From Trujillonella humicola (lineage in GTDB: Bacteria; Actinomycetota; Actinomycetes; Mycobacteriales; Geodermatophilaceae), in assembly GCF_046233715.1 (NCBI RefSeq), contig NZ_JBJNRJ010000011.1, positions 1 to 64,000 on the forward strand: DNA of 64,000 bases, given 5' to 3'. The notes under the pieces are model-generated. The model saw nothing but the letters and a program-made list of their open reading frames with translations. It searched no databases and was not told the DNA's origin. Position 1 is the first letter of the stretch. Every line of letters starts with the position of its first letter. Shown here piece after piece: positions 16,675 to 25,072 of the stretch. A program made the translations under genes and the position numbers.

Positions 16675-17382
16675 ATGGTGGCCGAGGCCGAGGGTGGGTC
16701 GGATCTGCTCGGCGCGCTCCGCGTCGAGACCGATCGCGTTGCGGGTCTCCTCGCCGGCGGGGAGCCGGATGCCGCGGTGCCGGCGTGCCCGGGCTGGACC
16801 CTGCGGCACCTCGGGGAACACCTGGCGGCCGTGCACCGCTGGGGCGCCGCCGCGGTCCGGGCCGGAGGTGAGCGTGTCGCCATGGCCGACCCGGAACTCG
16901 TCGGCGACGTGGCGGACCACTACGCGGCGGCCGCCGGCGACCTGCTCGAGGCACTGGGCGGAACCCGGCCCGACGCGCAGGCGTGGGGTTTCGGCCCCCC
17001 GCCGCGCACCGCGGGCTTCTGGGCGCGGAGGCAGCTACACGAGACGACCGTGCACCGGTGGGACGTCCAGCAGGCGTTGCGGCGACCCGTCGACGCCGTG
17101 CCCGCGGTGCAGGCGGCGGATGGCATCGACGAGGTGCTCACCGTCTTCGTGTCCCGGCGGCTGCGCAGCGGGCCCCCTCTGCCCGTATCGATCAGGCTCC
17201 GGGCCGTGGAGGGCGGGGACTGGCGGATCGGCGACGGCGAGCCGGCAGCGGCCGTGACCGGACCGGCACAGCAGTTGTTCCTCCTGCTGTGGGGCCGCGT
17301 CGACCCGACGGCCCCCGGCGTGCGCATCGCAGGGGATCAGCAGGCGGCCGTCCGGGTGCTGGAGGCCGGGCTCACCCCGTGA
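16675..17382 (+). CDS. Maleylpyruvate isomerase (MDMPI) family protein
   Basis: A 235-residue protein of the mycothiol-dependent maleylpyruvate isomerase/DinB-like superfamily. The N-terminal helical bundle has CPGWTLRHLGEHLAAVHRW, with histidines placed as in the metal site, and a second set in RQLHETTVHRWD; an MDMPI C-terminal domain follows. Start could also be GTG 16666 or 16672. It may use mycothiol as cofactor; it lies between a hydratase and an LLM oxidoreductase, so a role in an isomerisation step is possible but unproven. Confidence 0.8.
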   Translation: MVAEAEGGSDLLGALRVETDRVAGLLAGGEPDAAVPACPGWTLRHLGEHLAAVHRWGAAAVRAGGERVAMADPELVGDVADHYAAAAGDLLEALGGTRPDAQAWGFGPPPRTAGFWARRQLHETTVHRWDVQQALRRPVDAVPAVQAADGIDEVLTVFVSRRLRSGPPLPVSIRLRAVEGGDWRIGDGEPAAAVTGPAQQLFLLLWGRVDPTAPGVRIAGDQQAAVRVLEAGLTP

Positions 17383-17393
17383 CGGTCATCGCG

Positions 17394-17416
17394 GCAGATC
17401 ATTTAGCGATATCTGC
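17394..17416. promoter_or_regulatory. Operator C-related inverted repeat before LLM gene
   Basis: GCAGAT and ATCTGC form an inverted repeat with an 11-base spacer containing TTTAGCGAT. It shares the ATATCTGC half with other operator C sites and ends 36 bases before the start codon. Confidence 0.5.
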
Positions 17417-17452
17417 GGTACGGTGCCGGCAGGCCACGGGGAAGGAGCCAGG

Positions 17453-18505
17453 ATGCGGATCGGCATGCCGCTGTCCTACAGCGGCGGTTTCGCGGAGACT
17501 GCCGCGGTCATCGGCGAGTACGAGGCCGCCGGGCTCGACATCCTGTTCGTCCCGGAGGCCTACTCCTTCGACGCCGTGAGCCTGCTCGGCTTCCTCGCCG
17601 CGCGGACGACCCGACTGGAACTGGCCTCCGGCATCCTCAACGTCTACTCCCGGACGCCGGCGCTGCTCGCGATGACCGCGGCCGGCCTCGACCACGTCTC
17701 CGGCGGGCGGTTCACCCTCGGGATCGGGGCATCCGGCCCCCAGGTGGTGGAGGGCTTCCACGGCCTGCCCTACCGGGCGCCGCTGGGCCGCACCCGGGAG
17801 GTCGCCCAGATCTGCCGCGCCGTGTGGCGGCGCGAGCCGCTCGACCACCGGGGACCGCAGATCAGCGTCCCGCTGACCGCGGAGGACGGCGGCACCGGGC
17901 TCGGCAAGCCGCTGAAGCTCATCAACCGGCCGGAGCGGGCGCGGATCCCGATGATGCTGGCCGCCCTCGGTCCCAGGAACGTCGCCCTCGCCGCGGAGCT
18001 GTTCGAGGCGTGGGAGCCGATCTTCTACCTGCCCGAGGGGGCCGAGGCGGCATTCGGGGAGGCGCTCGCGGAGGGTGCCGCCCGCCGGGACCCGGAGCTC
18101 GGCCCGCTCGACGTCGTCGCCGACGTGAACGTCCTGGTCACCGAGGACGACGACGAGGCAGACCGTGGCCGCGAGCGGGTGCGCAGGCACCTGGCGCTCT
18201 ACGTCGGCGGCATGGGCGCCCGGGGGAAGAACTTCTACAACGACCTCGCCGGCCGGTACGGCTATCCCGCGGAGGCGGCGAAGGTGCAGGAGCTCTACCT
18301 CGACGGCAGCAAGGACAAGGCCGCTGCGGCCCTGCCGGAGGAGCTCGTCCGCGGGGTGTCGCTCGTCGGCCCCCGCAGCTACGTCGCCGAGCGGATGGCG
18401 GCCTTCGCCGACGCCGGCGTCACCACCCTCAACGCCACCCCGCTCGCCGAGGACCACGGAGGCCGCCTGCGCTCCGTGGCGACCCTCGTCGAGCTGGCGG
18501 CCTGA
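17453..18505 (+). CDS. LLM-class (F420-dependent type) oxidoreductase
   Basis: A 350-residue bacterial-luciferase-fold TIM-barrel enzyme beginning RIGMPLSYSGGFAETAAVIGEYEAAG, with ASGILNVYSRTPALLAMTAAGLD and GGRFTLGIGASGPQVVEG, typical of the actinobacterial F420-using branch. A GAAGGAG ribosome site precedes ATG 17453. The F420 reductase four genes upstream could supply the cofactor. It leads a four-gene run with SDR, racemase-type CoA-transferase and thiolase. Substrate unknown, most likely an acyl-CoA or ketone intermediate. Confidence 0.88.
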   Translation: MRIGMPLSYSGGFAETAAVIGEYEAAGLDILFVPEAYSFDAVSLLGFLAARTTRLELASGILNVYSRTPALLAMTAAGLDHVSGGRFTLGIGASGPQVVEGFHGLPYRAPLGRTREVAQICRAVWRREPLDHRGPQISVPLTAEDGGTGLGKPLKLINRPERARIPMMLAALGPRNVALAAELFEAWEPIFYLPEGAEAAFGEALAEGAARRDPELGPLDVVADVNVLVTEDDDEADRGRERVRRHLALYVGGMGARGKNFYNDLAGRYGYPAEAAKVQELYLDGSKDKAAAALPEELVRGVSLVGPRSYVAERMAAFADAGVTTLNATPLAEDHGGRLRSVATLVELAA

Positions 18506-18541
18506 GCGACATCCCCACCCCGGACAGGAGAACACGGACAG

Positions 18542-19306
18542 ATGGACATCGAGGGCGCGGTCGCCGTCGTCACCGGCGGGGCCTCCGGCCTGGGCCTGGC
18601 CACCGCACGCAGGCTGGCCGGCGCCGGCGCCCGGGTCGTGCTGCTCGACCTGCCCCGCACCGACCGCGACGAGGTGCTGGCCTCGTTCGACGGCCGCGCG
18701 GAGTACGCGGTCGCCGACGTCACCGACGAGGAGCAGGTCCGCGCCGCATTCGACCGGGCGGCCGAGCTCGGGCCGGTCCGCGTCGTGGTCAGCTGCGCCG
18801 GCATCGGCCCGGCCGCCCGCGTCGTCGGCCGCGACGGGACCGCGGCGCCGCTGGAGGGCTTCGCCCGCGTGGTCGGCATCAACCTGATCGGCACGTTCAA
18901 CGTGCTGCGGCTGGGCGCCGAGCGGATGGCCGCGCAGGAGCCGCTGGGCGAGGAGCGCGGCGTCATCGTCAACACCGCCTCGATCGCCGCGTTCGACGGA
19001 CAGATCGGGCAGGCCGCCTACGCCGCGTCCAAGGGCGGGATCGTCGGCATGACGCTCCCGATCGCCCGCGACCTCGCCGACAAGCAGATCCGCGTCGTGA
19101 CCATCGCGCCGGGCACCTTCGACACCCCGCTGCTGGCGAGCCTGCCCGACCCGGTGCGCGACTCGCTCGGAGCCCAGGTGCCGCACCCGCGCCGGCTGGG
19201 CGACCCGGACGAGTTCGGGCTGCTGGTCACCCAGATCGTGGCCAACCCGATGCTCAACGGGGAGACCATCCGCCTCGACGGCGCCATCCGCATGGCCCCC
19301 CGGTGA
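18542..19306 (+). CDS. SDR, 3-hydroxyacyl-CoA dehydrogenase type II-like
   Basis: A 254-residue SDR with GGASGLGLA, NTASIAAFDGQ and catalytic Y-x3-K in AYAASKGG, closest in layout to the HSD17B10 (type II 3-hydroxyacyl-CoA dehydrogenase) group, including the APGTFDTPLL segment. It would oxidise a 3-hydroxyacyl-CoA to the 3-keto form for the thiolase two genes down. Its stop overlaps the next gene's GTG. Confidence 0.9.
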   Translation: MDIEGAVAVVTGGASGLGLATARRLAGAGARVVLLDLPRTDRDEVLASFDGRAEYAVADVTDEEQVRAAFDRAAELGPVRVVVSCAGIGPAARVVGRDGTAAPLEGFARVVGINLIGTFNVLRLGAERMAAQEPLGEERGVIVNTASIAAFDGQIGQAAYAASKGGIVGMTLPIARDLADKQIRVVTIAPGTFDTPLLASLPDPVRDSLGAQVPHPRRLGDPDEFGLLVTQIVANPMLNGETIRLDGAIRMAPR

Positions 19307-20460
19307 CCGGCCCCCTGGCGGGCATCCGCGTCGTCGAGCTCGGCGGGATCGGCCCCGGCCCGCACGCGGCCATGGTGCTCGCCGACCTCGGCGCCGACGT
19401 CGTCCGGGTCGAGCGCCCCGCCGGCGGCCTGCAGATCGGGGCCGCCGACCGGGACGCCACCCTGCGCGGCCGCCGGTCCATCGCCGCGGACGTGAAGTCC
19501 CCCGAGGGCCGTGCGCTCGTCCTCGACCTCGTCGCCGAGGCCGACGTGCTCGTCGACATCTTCCGGCCCGGGGTGGCCGAACGACTCGGCCTGGGGCCCG
19601 ACGAGTGCCTGGCGCGCAACCCGGCGCTGGTCTACGCGCGGATGACCGGCTGGGGCCAGGACGGCCCCTGGGCCGACCGGGTCGGCCACGACATCAACTA
19701 CCTGGGTCTCACCGGCACGCTGTCCCTGCTCGGCCGGGCGGGGGAGCGGCCGCAGTTCCCGGCCAACCTGGTCGCCGACTACGGCGGCGGCTCGATGTTC
19801 CTCCTCGTCGGCGTCCTCGCCGCCCTCGTCGAGCGGCAGCGCTCCGGGCGGGGCCAGGTCGTCGACGCCGCCATGGTCGACGGCGTGAGCGTCCTGGCCC
19901 AGCTCGTGTGGTCGCTGCGCGCACAGGGCGAGTGGGCGGAGCGTGGCACCAACCTGCTCGACGGCGGCGCGCCCTTCTACGACGTCTACACCTGTGCCGA
20001 CGGCCGGTACGTCGCCGTCGGAGCCCTGGAGCCGCAGTTCTACCGGGCGCTCCTGGAGGGGCTCGGTCTCGCGGCGGAGGACCTGCCCGCCCAGGACGAC
20101 CGCGCCGGCTGGCCGCGGCTCCGGGAGCTGTTCACCGCGGCGTTCGCCGCACGCAGCCGCGACGAGTGGTGCAGAGTGTTCGACGGCACCGCCGCCTGCG
20201 TGACGCCGGTGCTGGACCCCGACGAGGCGCCGGTGCACCCTCACCTGGCCGCCCGCGGCACCTTCGTCGACGTCGACGGTGCCTGGCAGGCCGCGCCGGC
20301 CCCCCGCTTCTCACGGACGCCACCGGTGCCGCCCACGGCGCCCGGCCCGCGCGGCGGGGACGGGCGGCCGGTGCTCGAGGAGTGGCGGCGGGGCCGATCG
20401 GCGGCACCCGCCGAGAACGGATCCATCCGGACGACCGAGGGGAGAACCGACCATGCGTGA
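19303..20460 (+). CDS. Alpha-methylacyl-CoA racemase-type family III CoA-transferase
   Basis: A 385-residue CaiB/BaiF protein starting at GTG 19303 within the GTGA overlap. GIRVVELGGIGPGPHAAMVLADLGADVVRVERP is the family opening. GHDINYLGLTGTL holds the His and Asp expected of alpha-methylacyl-CoA racemases, and MTGWGQDGP is conserved. Racemase activity would convert a 2R-methylacyl-CoA to the 2S form required by acyl-CoA dehydrogenases, fitting breakdown of methyl-branched (isoprenoid or steroid) chains. Its end overlaps the thiolase start by eight bases. Confidence 0.88.
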   Translation: MTGPLAGIRVVELGGIGPGPHAAMVLADLGADVVRVERPAGGLQIGAADRDATLRGRRSIAADVKSPEGRALVLDLVAEADVLVDIFRPGVAERLGLGPDECLARNPALVYARMTGWGQDGPWADRVGHDINYLGLTGTLSLLGRAGERPQFPANLVADYGGGSMFLLVGVLAALVERQRSGRGQVVDAAMVDGVSVLAQLVWSLRAQGEWAERGTNLLDGGAPFYDVYTCADGRYVAVGALEPQFYRALLEGLGLAAEDLPAQDDRAGWPRLRELFTAAFAARSRDEWCRVFDGTAACVTPVLDPDEAPVHPHLAARGTFVDVDGAWQAAPAPRFSRTPPVPPTAPGPRGGDGRPVLEEWRRGRSAAPAENGSIRTTEGRTDHA

Positions 20461-21595
20461 CGCGGTGATCGTGGAGGCGGTGCGCACGCCCGTCGGCAAG
20501 CGCAACGGCGGACTGTCGGGCGTCCACCCGGCGGAGCTGTCGGCGCACGTGCTGAGGAATCTGGTGGAGCGCGCCGGGGTGGACCCGGCACTGGTCGACG
20601 ACGTCGTCTGGGGCTGCGTCAGCCAGGTCGGCGAGCAGACCTTCGACATCGCCCGCACCGCGGTGCTCACCGCGGGGTGGCCCGAGTCGGTGACCGGCGT
20701 GACGGTCGACCGGCAGTGCGGCTCCAGCCAGCAGTCGGTGCACTTCGCCGCCGCCGGTCTGGTGGCCGGCCAGTACGACGTCGTCGTCGCCGGCGGCGTG
20801 GAGTCGATGAGCCGGGTCCCGATGGGCTCGGCCTCGGGGGAGGCGAACCCGTTCCCGCAGGCGTTCCTCGACCGGTACGACGGCGTCGCGCCCAACCAGG
20901 GCCTCGGTGCGGAGATGATCGCCGAGCGGTGGGGGCTGTCGCGGGCACAGTGCGACGAGTTCTCCGTCGCCTCCCACGAGAAGGCCGCCGCCGCCCGCGC
21001 CGAGGGGCGGTTCGCGGCGCAGATCGCGCCGGTGACCCTGCCCGACGGCACGGTGATCAGCCAGGACGAGGGCATCCGCGAGAGCACCGTCGAGAAGCTC
21101 GGCACGCTGAAGACGGCGTTCCGGCCCGACGGCGTCATCACCGCCGGGAACTCCTCCCAGATCTCCGACGGCTCGGCCGCGCTGCTGATGACCACCAGCG
21201 ACAAGGCCCGCGAGCTCGGGCTCACCCCGATCGCGCGGGTGCACACCGCGGTGCTCGCCGGGTCCGATCCGGTGATGATGCTGACCGCGCCCATCCCGGC
21301 GACCGAGAAGGCGCTGTCCAGGAGCGGCCTGTCGATCGACCAGATCGGTGCCTTCGAGGTCAACGAGGCTTTCGCGCCGGTGCCGCTGGCGTGGCTGGCG
21401 GACCTGGGAGCGGATGTCAAGGCGCTCAACCCGAACGGCGGCGCGATCGCGCTGGGCCACCCGCTGGGCGGGTCCGGCGCGCGGCTGATGACGACGCTGG
21501 TGCACCACATGCGCGACAACGGCATCCGGTACGGCCTACAGACGATGTGCGAGGGCGGCGGCCAGGCCAACGCCACCATCCTCGAGCTGCTCTGA
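20453..21595 (+). CDS. Thiolase (acetyl-CoA acetyltransferase)
   Basis: A 380-residue classical thiolase with nucleophilic Cys in DRQCGSSQQ, NEAFAPV, catalytic His in ALGHPLGGSG and second Cys in MCEGGG. It completes a beta-oxidation set with the SDR and racemase upstream. It is a close paralog of the thiolase at 25073-26236. GAGGGGAG lies before ATG 20453. Confidence 0.92.
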   Translation: MRDAVIVEAVRTPVGKRNGGLSGVHPAELSAHVLRNLVERAGVDPALVDDVVWGCVSQVGEQTFDIARTAVLTAGWPESVTGVTVDRQCGSSQQSVHFAAAGLVAGQYDVVVAGGVESMSRVPMGSASGEANPFPQAFLDRYDGVAPNQGLGAEMIAERWGLSRAQCDEFSVASHEKAAAARAEGRFAAQIAPVTLPDGTVISQDEGIRESTVEKLGTLKTAFRPDGVITAGNSSQISDGSAALLMTTSDKARELGLTPIARVHTAVLAGSDPVMMLTAPIPATEKALSRSGLSIDQIGAFEVNEAFAPVPLAWLADLGADVKALNPNGGAIALGHPLGGSGARLMTTLVHHMRDNGIRYGLQTMCEGGGQANATILELL

Positions 21596-21610
21596 CCGGT
21601 CGCCGGGACG

Positions 21611-21646
21611 CCGACGGCGCCGCCCCTGGAGGGACGGCGCTGCCGG
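21611..21646. terminator. Imperfect stem-loop between convergent genes
   Basis: A GC-rich imperfect inverted repeat in the 57-bp gap between the ends of the thiolase (plus) and chemoreceptor (minus) genes; it could terminate both. Confidence 0.5.
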
Positions 21647-21652
21647 CCCTCG

Positions 21653-23299
21653 TCAGACCGCGAAGCGGGCGATCGCCTGCTGCAGGTCCCCGCTCATCCG
21701 CGCGAGCTCGGCGGCGGCGCGCTGGGCGTCCTCGACCCGGGAGTTGGTCTCCTGGGTGCCCGCGGCGAGACCGGAGATGGCGTTGGCGATCTGCTGCGAG
21801 CCGCTGGCGGCCTCGGCGACGTTGCGGTTCATCTCGTTGGTCGTGGCCGTCTGCTCCTCGACCGCCGCGGCGATGGTCGCCTGGAAGTCGTTGATCTCGC
21901 CGATGACCGTGCTGATCTGACCGATCGCGTCCACGGCGCCGGCGGTGTCGGCCTGGATGGCCTCGACCCGGCGGCTGATGTCCTCGGTCGCCCGTGCGGT
22001 CTCCTGCGCCAGCTCCTTGACCTCGCTGGCCACGACGGCGAAGCCCTTGCCCGCCTCACCGGCGCGCGCCGCCTCGATCGTGGCGTTGAGGGCCAGCAAG
22101 TTGGTCTGCTCGGCGATGCCGTTGATCAGCTTCACGACCGTGGCGATCTCCTGCGAGGAGTCACCCAGCTTGCCGACGGTGCGCGTCGTGTTCTCCGCGA
22201 CCGTCACCGCCTGGCCGGCCACGCGGGCCGCCTGGGTGGCGTTCGCCGCGATCTCGCGGATCGCGGACTCCATCTGCGAGGAACCGGCCGCCACGGTGTC
22301 GACGCTGGAGGCCACCTCACCGGCGGCGACGACCACCGAGTCCGCCTGGCCGGCCGCCGTCCGCGCGTTGTCCGCGATGGCGCCCGACGCCGCGTTCAGC
22401 TTGTCCGATGCACCGGCCAGCCGCTGCGACGCGTCGCCCACCATGTGCAGCACCGAACCCAGCGAGTCCAGGGTGTGGTCCAGCGACTGCGCGACCTCGC
22501 CCAGCTCCGCGCCGCCGGTCGGCCCGACGCGCACCCGCAGGTCACCGCCGGCGACCTGGGCCAGCACCTCGCGGATCCGCTGCACGGGACGCAGCACGCT
22601 CCGGGCCACCAGCAGCGCCAGCACGACGGAGACGGCCAGACCGATGACCATGACGAGCACGGTGAAGGTGCGCGCGGCCGCGTACGAGTCCGCGGCCTCC
22701 TCGGCGACCTGGCTGGCGTAGGTGGAGGCGGCCGTGGTGGCGAGGACGATCTGGTCCGAGGACGTCGTCTCGGCCGCTGTCAGCCGGGGGAAGAGGGTGG
22801 CCAGCGTGGCCGTGTCATCGGCGCGGAAGGCCGCGGCGGCCTGCGGCAGCAGCTCGAGGTACGTGATCACCGCGTCGCGGTAGGCCGCGTAGGCGTCGCG
22901 CGTGGCGAGGTCCATCGGGGTGGACTCGAGGGTCTCCAGCAGCTCGCTCACCCGCGCCTGCGCGTCCGTCATGAGGCCCTGGGTGCGCGTCAGGACGTCG
23001 GCGGGGAGCCCGGGCACCGACAGCGTCGTCCGGTGGTTGCGGAACTCCCACCACGCGGACTCGAGGTCGCGGAGCTGGTCCAGCGGCACGGTGCCCTCGG
23101 TGTAGACCCGCTCGGCGGTGTCCCGGAGGTCGGACATGCGGGTGAGCCCGACGACGCTGACGCCGATCGTGGTCAGCGCGACCAGCAGGATGGCCGCGAG
23201 CAGCCGGCCGCGGAGCCCGGGTCCGCGGCCGGCCGCCGCGGACCGGGTCGGCGGGTGGTCCGTGCTGTGCCCAGCCGGCTCGGGTGGGGGAACGCTCAT
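21653..23299 (-). CDS. Methyl-accepting chemotaxis protein
   Basis: A 548-residue transmembrane chemoreceptor: cytosolic Arg/Pro-rich start, first membrane helix near residues 32-52, a helical extracellular sensor of about 170 residues (4HB type), a second helix (FTVLVMVIGLAVSVVLALLV), a HAMP domain, and a long signalling domain with the conserved hairpin tip IAEQTNLLALNATIEAARAGEAGKG. No CheA, CheW or other chemotaxis gene is in the window, so it is an orphan receptor. Its place among catabolic genes suggests sensing of a substrate or product. Confidence 0.95.
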   Translation of the reverse strand: MSVPPPEPAGHSTDHPPTRSAAAGRGPGLRGRLLAAILLVALTTIGVSVVGLTRMSDLRDTAERVYTEGTVPLDQLRDLESAWWEFRNHRTTLSVPGLPADVLTRTQGLMTDAQARVSELLETLESTPMDLATRDAYAAYRDAVITYLELLPQAAAAFRADDTATLATLFPRLTAAETTSSDQIVLATTAASTYASQVAEEAADSYAAARTFTVLVMVIGLAVSVVLALLVARSVLRPVQRIREVLAQVAGGDLRVRVGPTGGAELGEVAQSLDHTLDSLGSVLHMVGDASQRLAGASDKLNAASGAIADNARTAAGQADSVVVAAGEVASSVDTVAAGSSQMESAIREIAANATQAARVAGQAVTVAENTTRTVGKLGDSSQEIATVVKLINGIAEQTNLLALNATIEAARAGEAGKGFAVVASEVKELAQETARATEDISRRVEAIQADTAGAVDAIGQISTVIGEINDFQATIAAAVEEQTATTNEMNRNVAEAASGSQQIANAISGLAAGTQETNSRVEDAQRAAAELARMSGDLQQAIARFAV

Positions 23300-23373
23300 C
23301 TCTCTTGCCTCCGGGGGGTCGACGACTCGTGCCTCTTTCGGTCGTCCGCGGTGCTCCTGAAGCCCAGGGCGGC

Positions 23374-23394
23374 GAATCAGCTAACTCATCTGCC
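23374..23394. promoter_or_regulatory. Operator C element in chemoreceptor/SDR gap
   Basis: GAATCAGCTAACTCATCTGC is the best-conserved example of operator C. It lies between divergent genes, 75 bases from the chemoreceptor start and 84 from the SDR start, beside an operator B site. Confidence 0.65.
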
Positions 23395-23401
23395 CAAGTA
23401 G

Positions 23402-23417
23402 TTGACATTCTCGTCAG
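23402..23417. promoter_or_regulatory. Operator B2, TTGACA-TTCT-CGTCAG
   Basis: It has the same flanks as the minus-strand reading of the site at 53565 (TTGACA-N4-CGTCAG). The TTGACA arm is a consensus -35 box for the SDR operon at 23478, though no good -10 follows at 17 bp. Confidence 0.6.
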
Positions 23418-23477
23418 ATCGCGGCGTGATGGTCTTCCGACCGGCGCTCCCGCCGGCCTCGACGAGGAGGACGGCGC

Positions 23478-24275
23478 ATGGACTACGGCATCTCGGGACG
23501 GCCCGCCCTGGTGGTGGGTGGCAGCAAGGGGATCGGGCTGGAGGTCGCCCGCCTGCTCGCCGCCGAGGGGAGCGAGGTCGCGGTCGTGGCGCGGACGCAG
23601 CGCCACATCGACTCCGCCGTGGAGAGCATCACCGCGGCCGGCGGCAAGGCCGTCGGGGTGGCCGCGGACATGAGCACCGAGGAGGGCATCGCCAGAGCGG
23701 TCACCGAGGTGTCGGACCGGCTCGGCGCACCGCAGATCGTGGTGACCCAGGCGGACTTCCACGTGCGCGGCTTCTTCGCCGAGATCACCCGCGCCGAGGA
23801 CTACGTGGACTCCTATCGCACCTACACCCTCAGCCAGGTGCACATGCTCCGCGCCGTGCTCCCCGGCATGCAGGAGGCCGGATGGGGGCGCTTCGTGCAC
23901 ATCGGCTCGGCGACCGCCAAGGAGCCGCAGATGAAGCCGCCCCACACGGTCGCCAACGCCACCCGGCCCTCGACGGTCGGACTGCTCAAGAGCGTGGCCG
24001 ACGAGTACGCCCGCTTCGGCATCACGATCAACACCGTGGCGCCCGGCTGGATCGGCACCAAGACGACGAACTGGTACCTCGCCAACCACGAGGGACTGAC
24101 CGACCCCGAGGCGCGGCGCACCTGGATGATCGAGCAGGCGGGCGTGCCGGCCGGACGGCTGGGGGAACCGGGGGAGATCGCCTCGACCATCGCCTACCTC
24201 TGCTCGGACCAGGCGGGCTACCTCACCGGCCACTACATCGCCGTCGACGGCGGCCAGCACCGGTCGGCCTTCTGA
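23478..24275 (+). CDS. Atypical SDR lacking the Y-x3-K site
   Basis: A 265-residue SDR-fold protein with cofactor motif GGSKGIGLE and C-terminal YLTGHYIAVDGG. Where the catalytic tyrosine and lysine are expected the sequence reads EPQMKPPHTVANATRPSTVGLLK, so the Tyr is missing, as in a known divergent SDR branch. It may be an enoyl-CoA reductase/hydratase-like or non-catalytic SDR. GAGGAGG precedes ATG 23478; the stop overlaps the hydrolase start (TGATG). Confidence 0.85.
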   Translation: MDYGISGRPALVVGGSKGIGLEVARLLAAEGSEVAVVARTQRHIDSAVESITAAGGKAVGVAADMSTEEGIARAVTEVSDRLGAPQIVVTQADFHVRGFFAEITRAEDYVDSYRTYTLSQVHMLRAVLPGMQEAGWGRFVHIGSATAKEPQMKPPHTVANATRPSTVGLLKSVADEYARFGITINTVAPGWIGTKTTNWYLANHEGLTDPEARRTWMIEQAGVPAGRLGEPGEIASTIAYLCSDQAGYLTGHYIAVDGGQHRSAF

Positions 24276-25012
24276 TGGCAGCCTCGGGAGAGCGGCCCGC
24301 GCTCGTTCTCGTCCACGGTGGATCGCACGCCGCGAACTGCTGGGAGCCGACCGTCGCGGCGCTCGCCGAGCAGGCCCCCGACCTGCCGGTGCTGGCCGTC
24401 GACCTGCCCGGCCGCGGGCAGGAACCAGGGGACCTGGCCACGCTGACGATCGAGCGCTGCGCCGAGAGCGTGGTCGAGCAGGTCGACCGCGCCGGGCTGG
24501 GCCGGGTCGTGCTCGTCGGGCACTCGATGGCGGGCATCACCCTCCCCGGCGCCGCGCGGCGGCTCGGCGCCGACCGGCTGGCCGGACTGGTCTGGATCGC
24601 CTGCGCGATCCCGCCGGAGGGCGGCACGGTGCTCGACACGATCTCCGGCCCCCTCCGCTGGGTCGCCGCGCGGCGCGCCCGCAGCGGCGGTGTGTCCGCG
24701 CCGATGCCCCGACCCCTGGCCCGGTGGGCCTTCTGCAACGGGATGACGCCGGAGCAGACCGCGTGGACCCTCGCCCGGCAGTACCGCGAGGCCGCGACGG
24801 TGCTCGCCCAGCCGGTGTCGCAGGAGGGGATGCCGGCCGTCCCGCGCACATGGGTGCTGCCGCTGCGGGACCGGGCGCAGCCGCCCGTCCGGCAGCGGCA
24901 GGCGATCGGGCGCCTCGGGATCACCGACGTCGTGGAGGTCGACGCGTGCCACGACGTGATGGTCAGCCACCCCGGCGAGCTCGCCGAGGTGCTGGCCGAG
25001 CGGGCCCGGTGA
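24275..25012 (+). CDS. Alpha/beta hydrolase
   Basis: A 245-residue hydrolase with oxyanion HGGSHAANCWEP, nucleophile elbow VGHSMAG and catalytic histidine in ACHDVM. The size and lack of a lid insert fit small esterases/thioesterases of the EstA type. Located between an SDR and a thiolase, so an acyl-CoA thioesterase or ester/lactone hydrolase role is plausible; the substrate is unknown. Confidence 0.86.
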   Translation: MAASGERPALVLVHGGSHAANCWEPTVAALAEQAPDLPVLAVDLPGRGQEPGDLATLTIERCAESVVEQVDRAGLGRVVLVGHSMAGITLPGAARRLGADRLAGLVWIACAIPPEGGTVLDTISGPLRWVAARRARSGGVSAPMPRPLARWAFCNGMTPEQTAWTLARQYREAATVLAQPVSQEGMPAVPRTWVLPLRDRAQPPVRQRQAIGRLGITDVVEVDACHDVMVSHPGELAEVLAERAR

Positions 25013-25072
25013 CCGCCGTGCACCCGCCGCCCGCGCCCGTCCCGCCACTCCCGATCAGCCCTGGAGGACCCC

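Noticed and set aside
17824..19302. Apparent 490-residue N-terminal extension of the CoA-transferase at 19303
   Set aside because: It is a shadow frame across the LLM and SDR genes; the true start is the GTG overlap.
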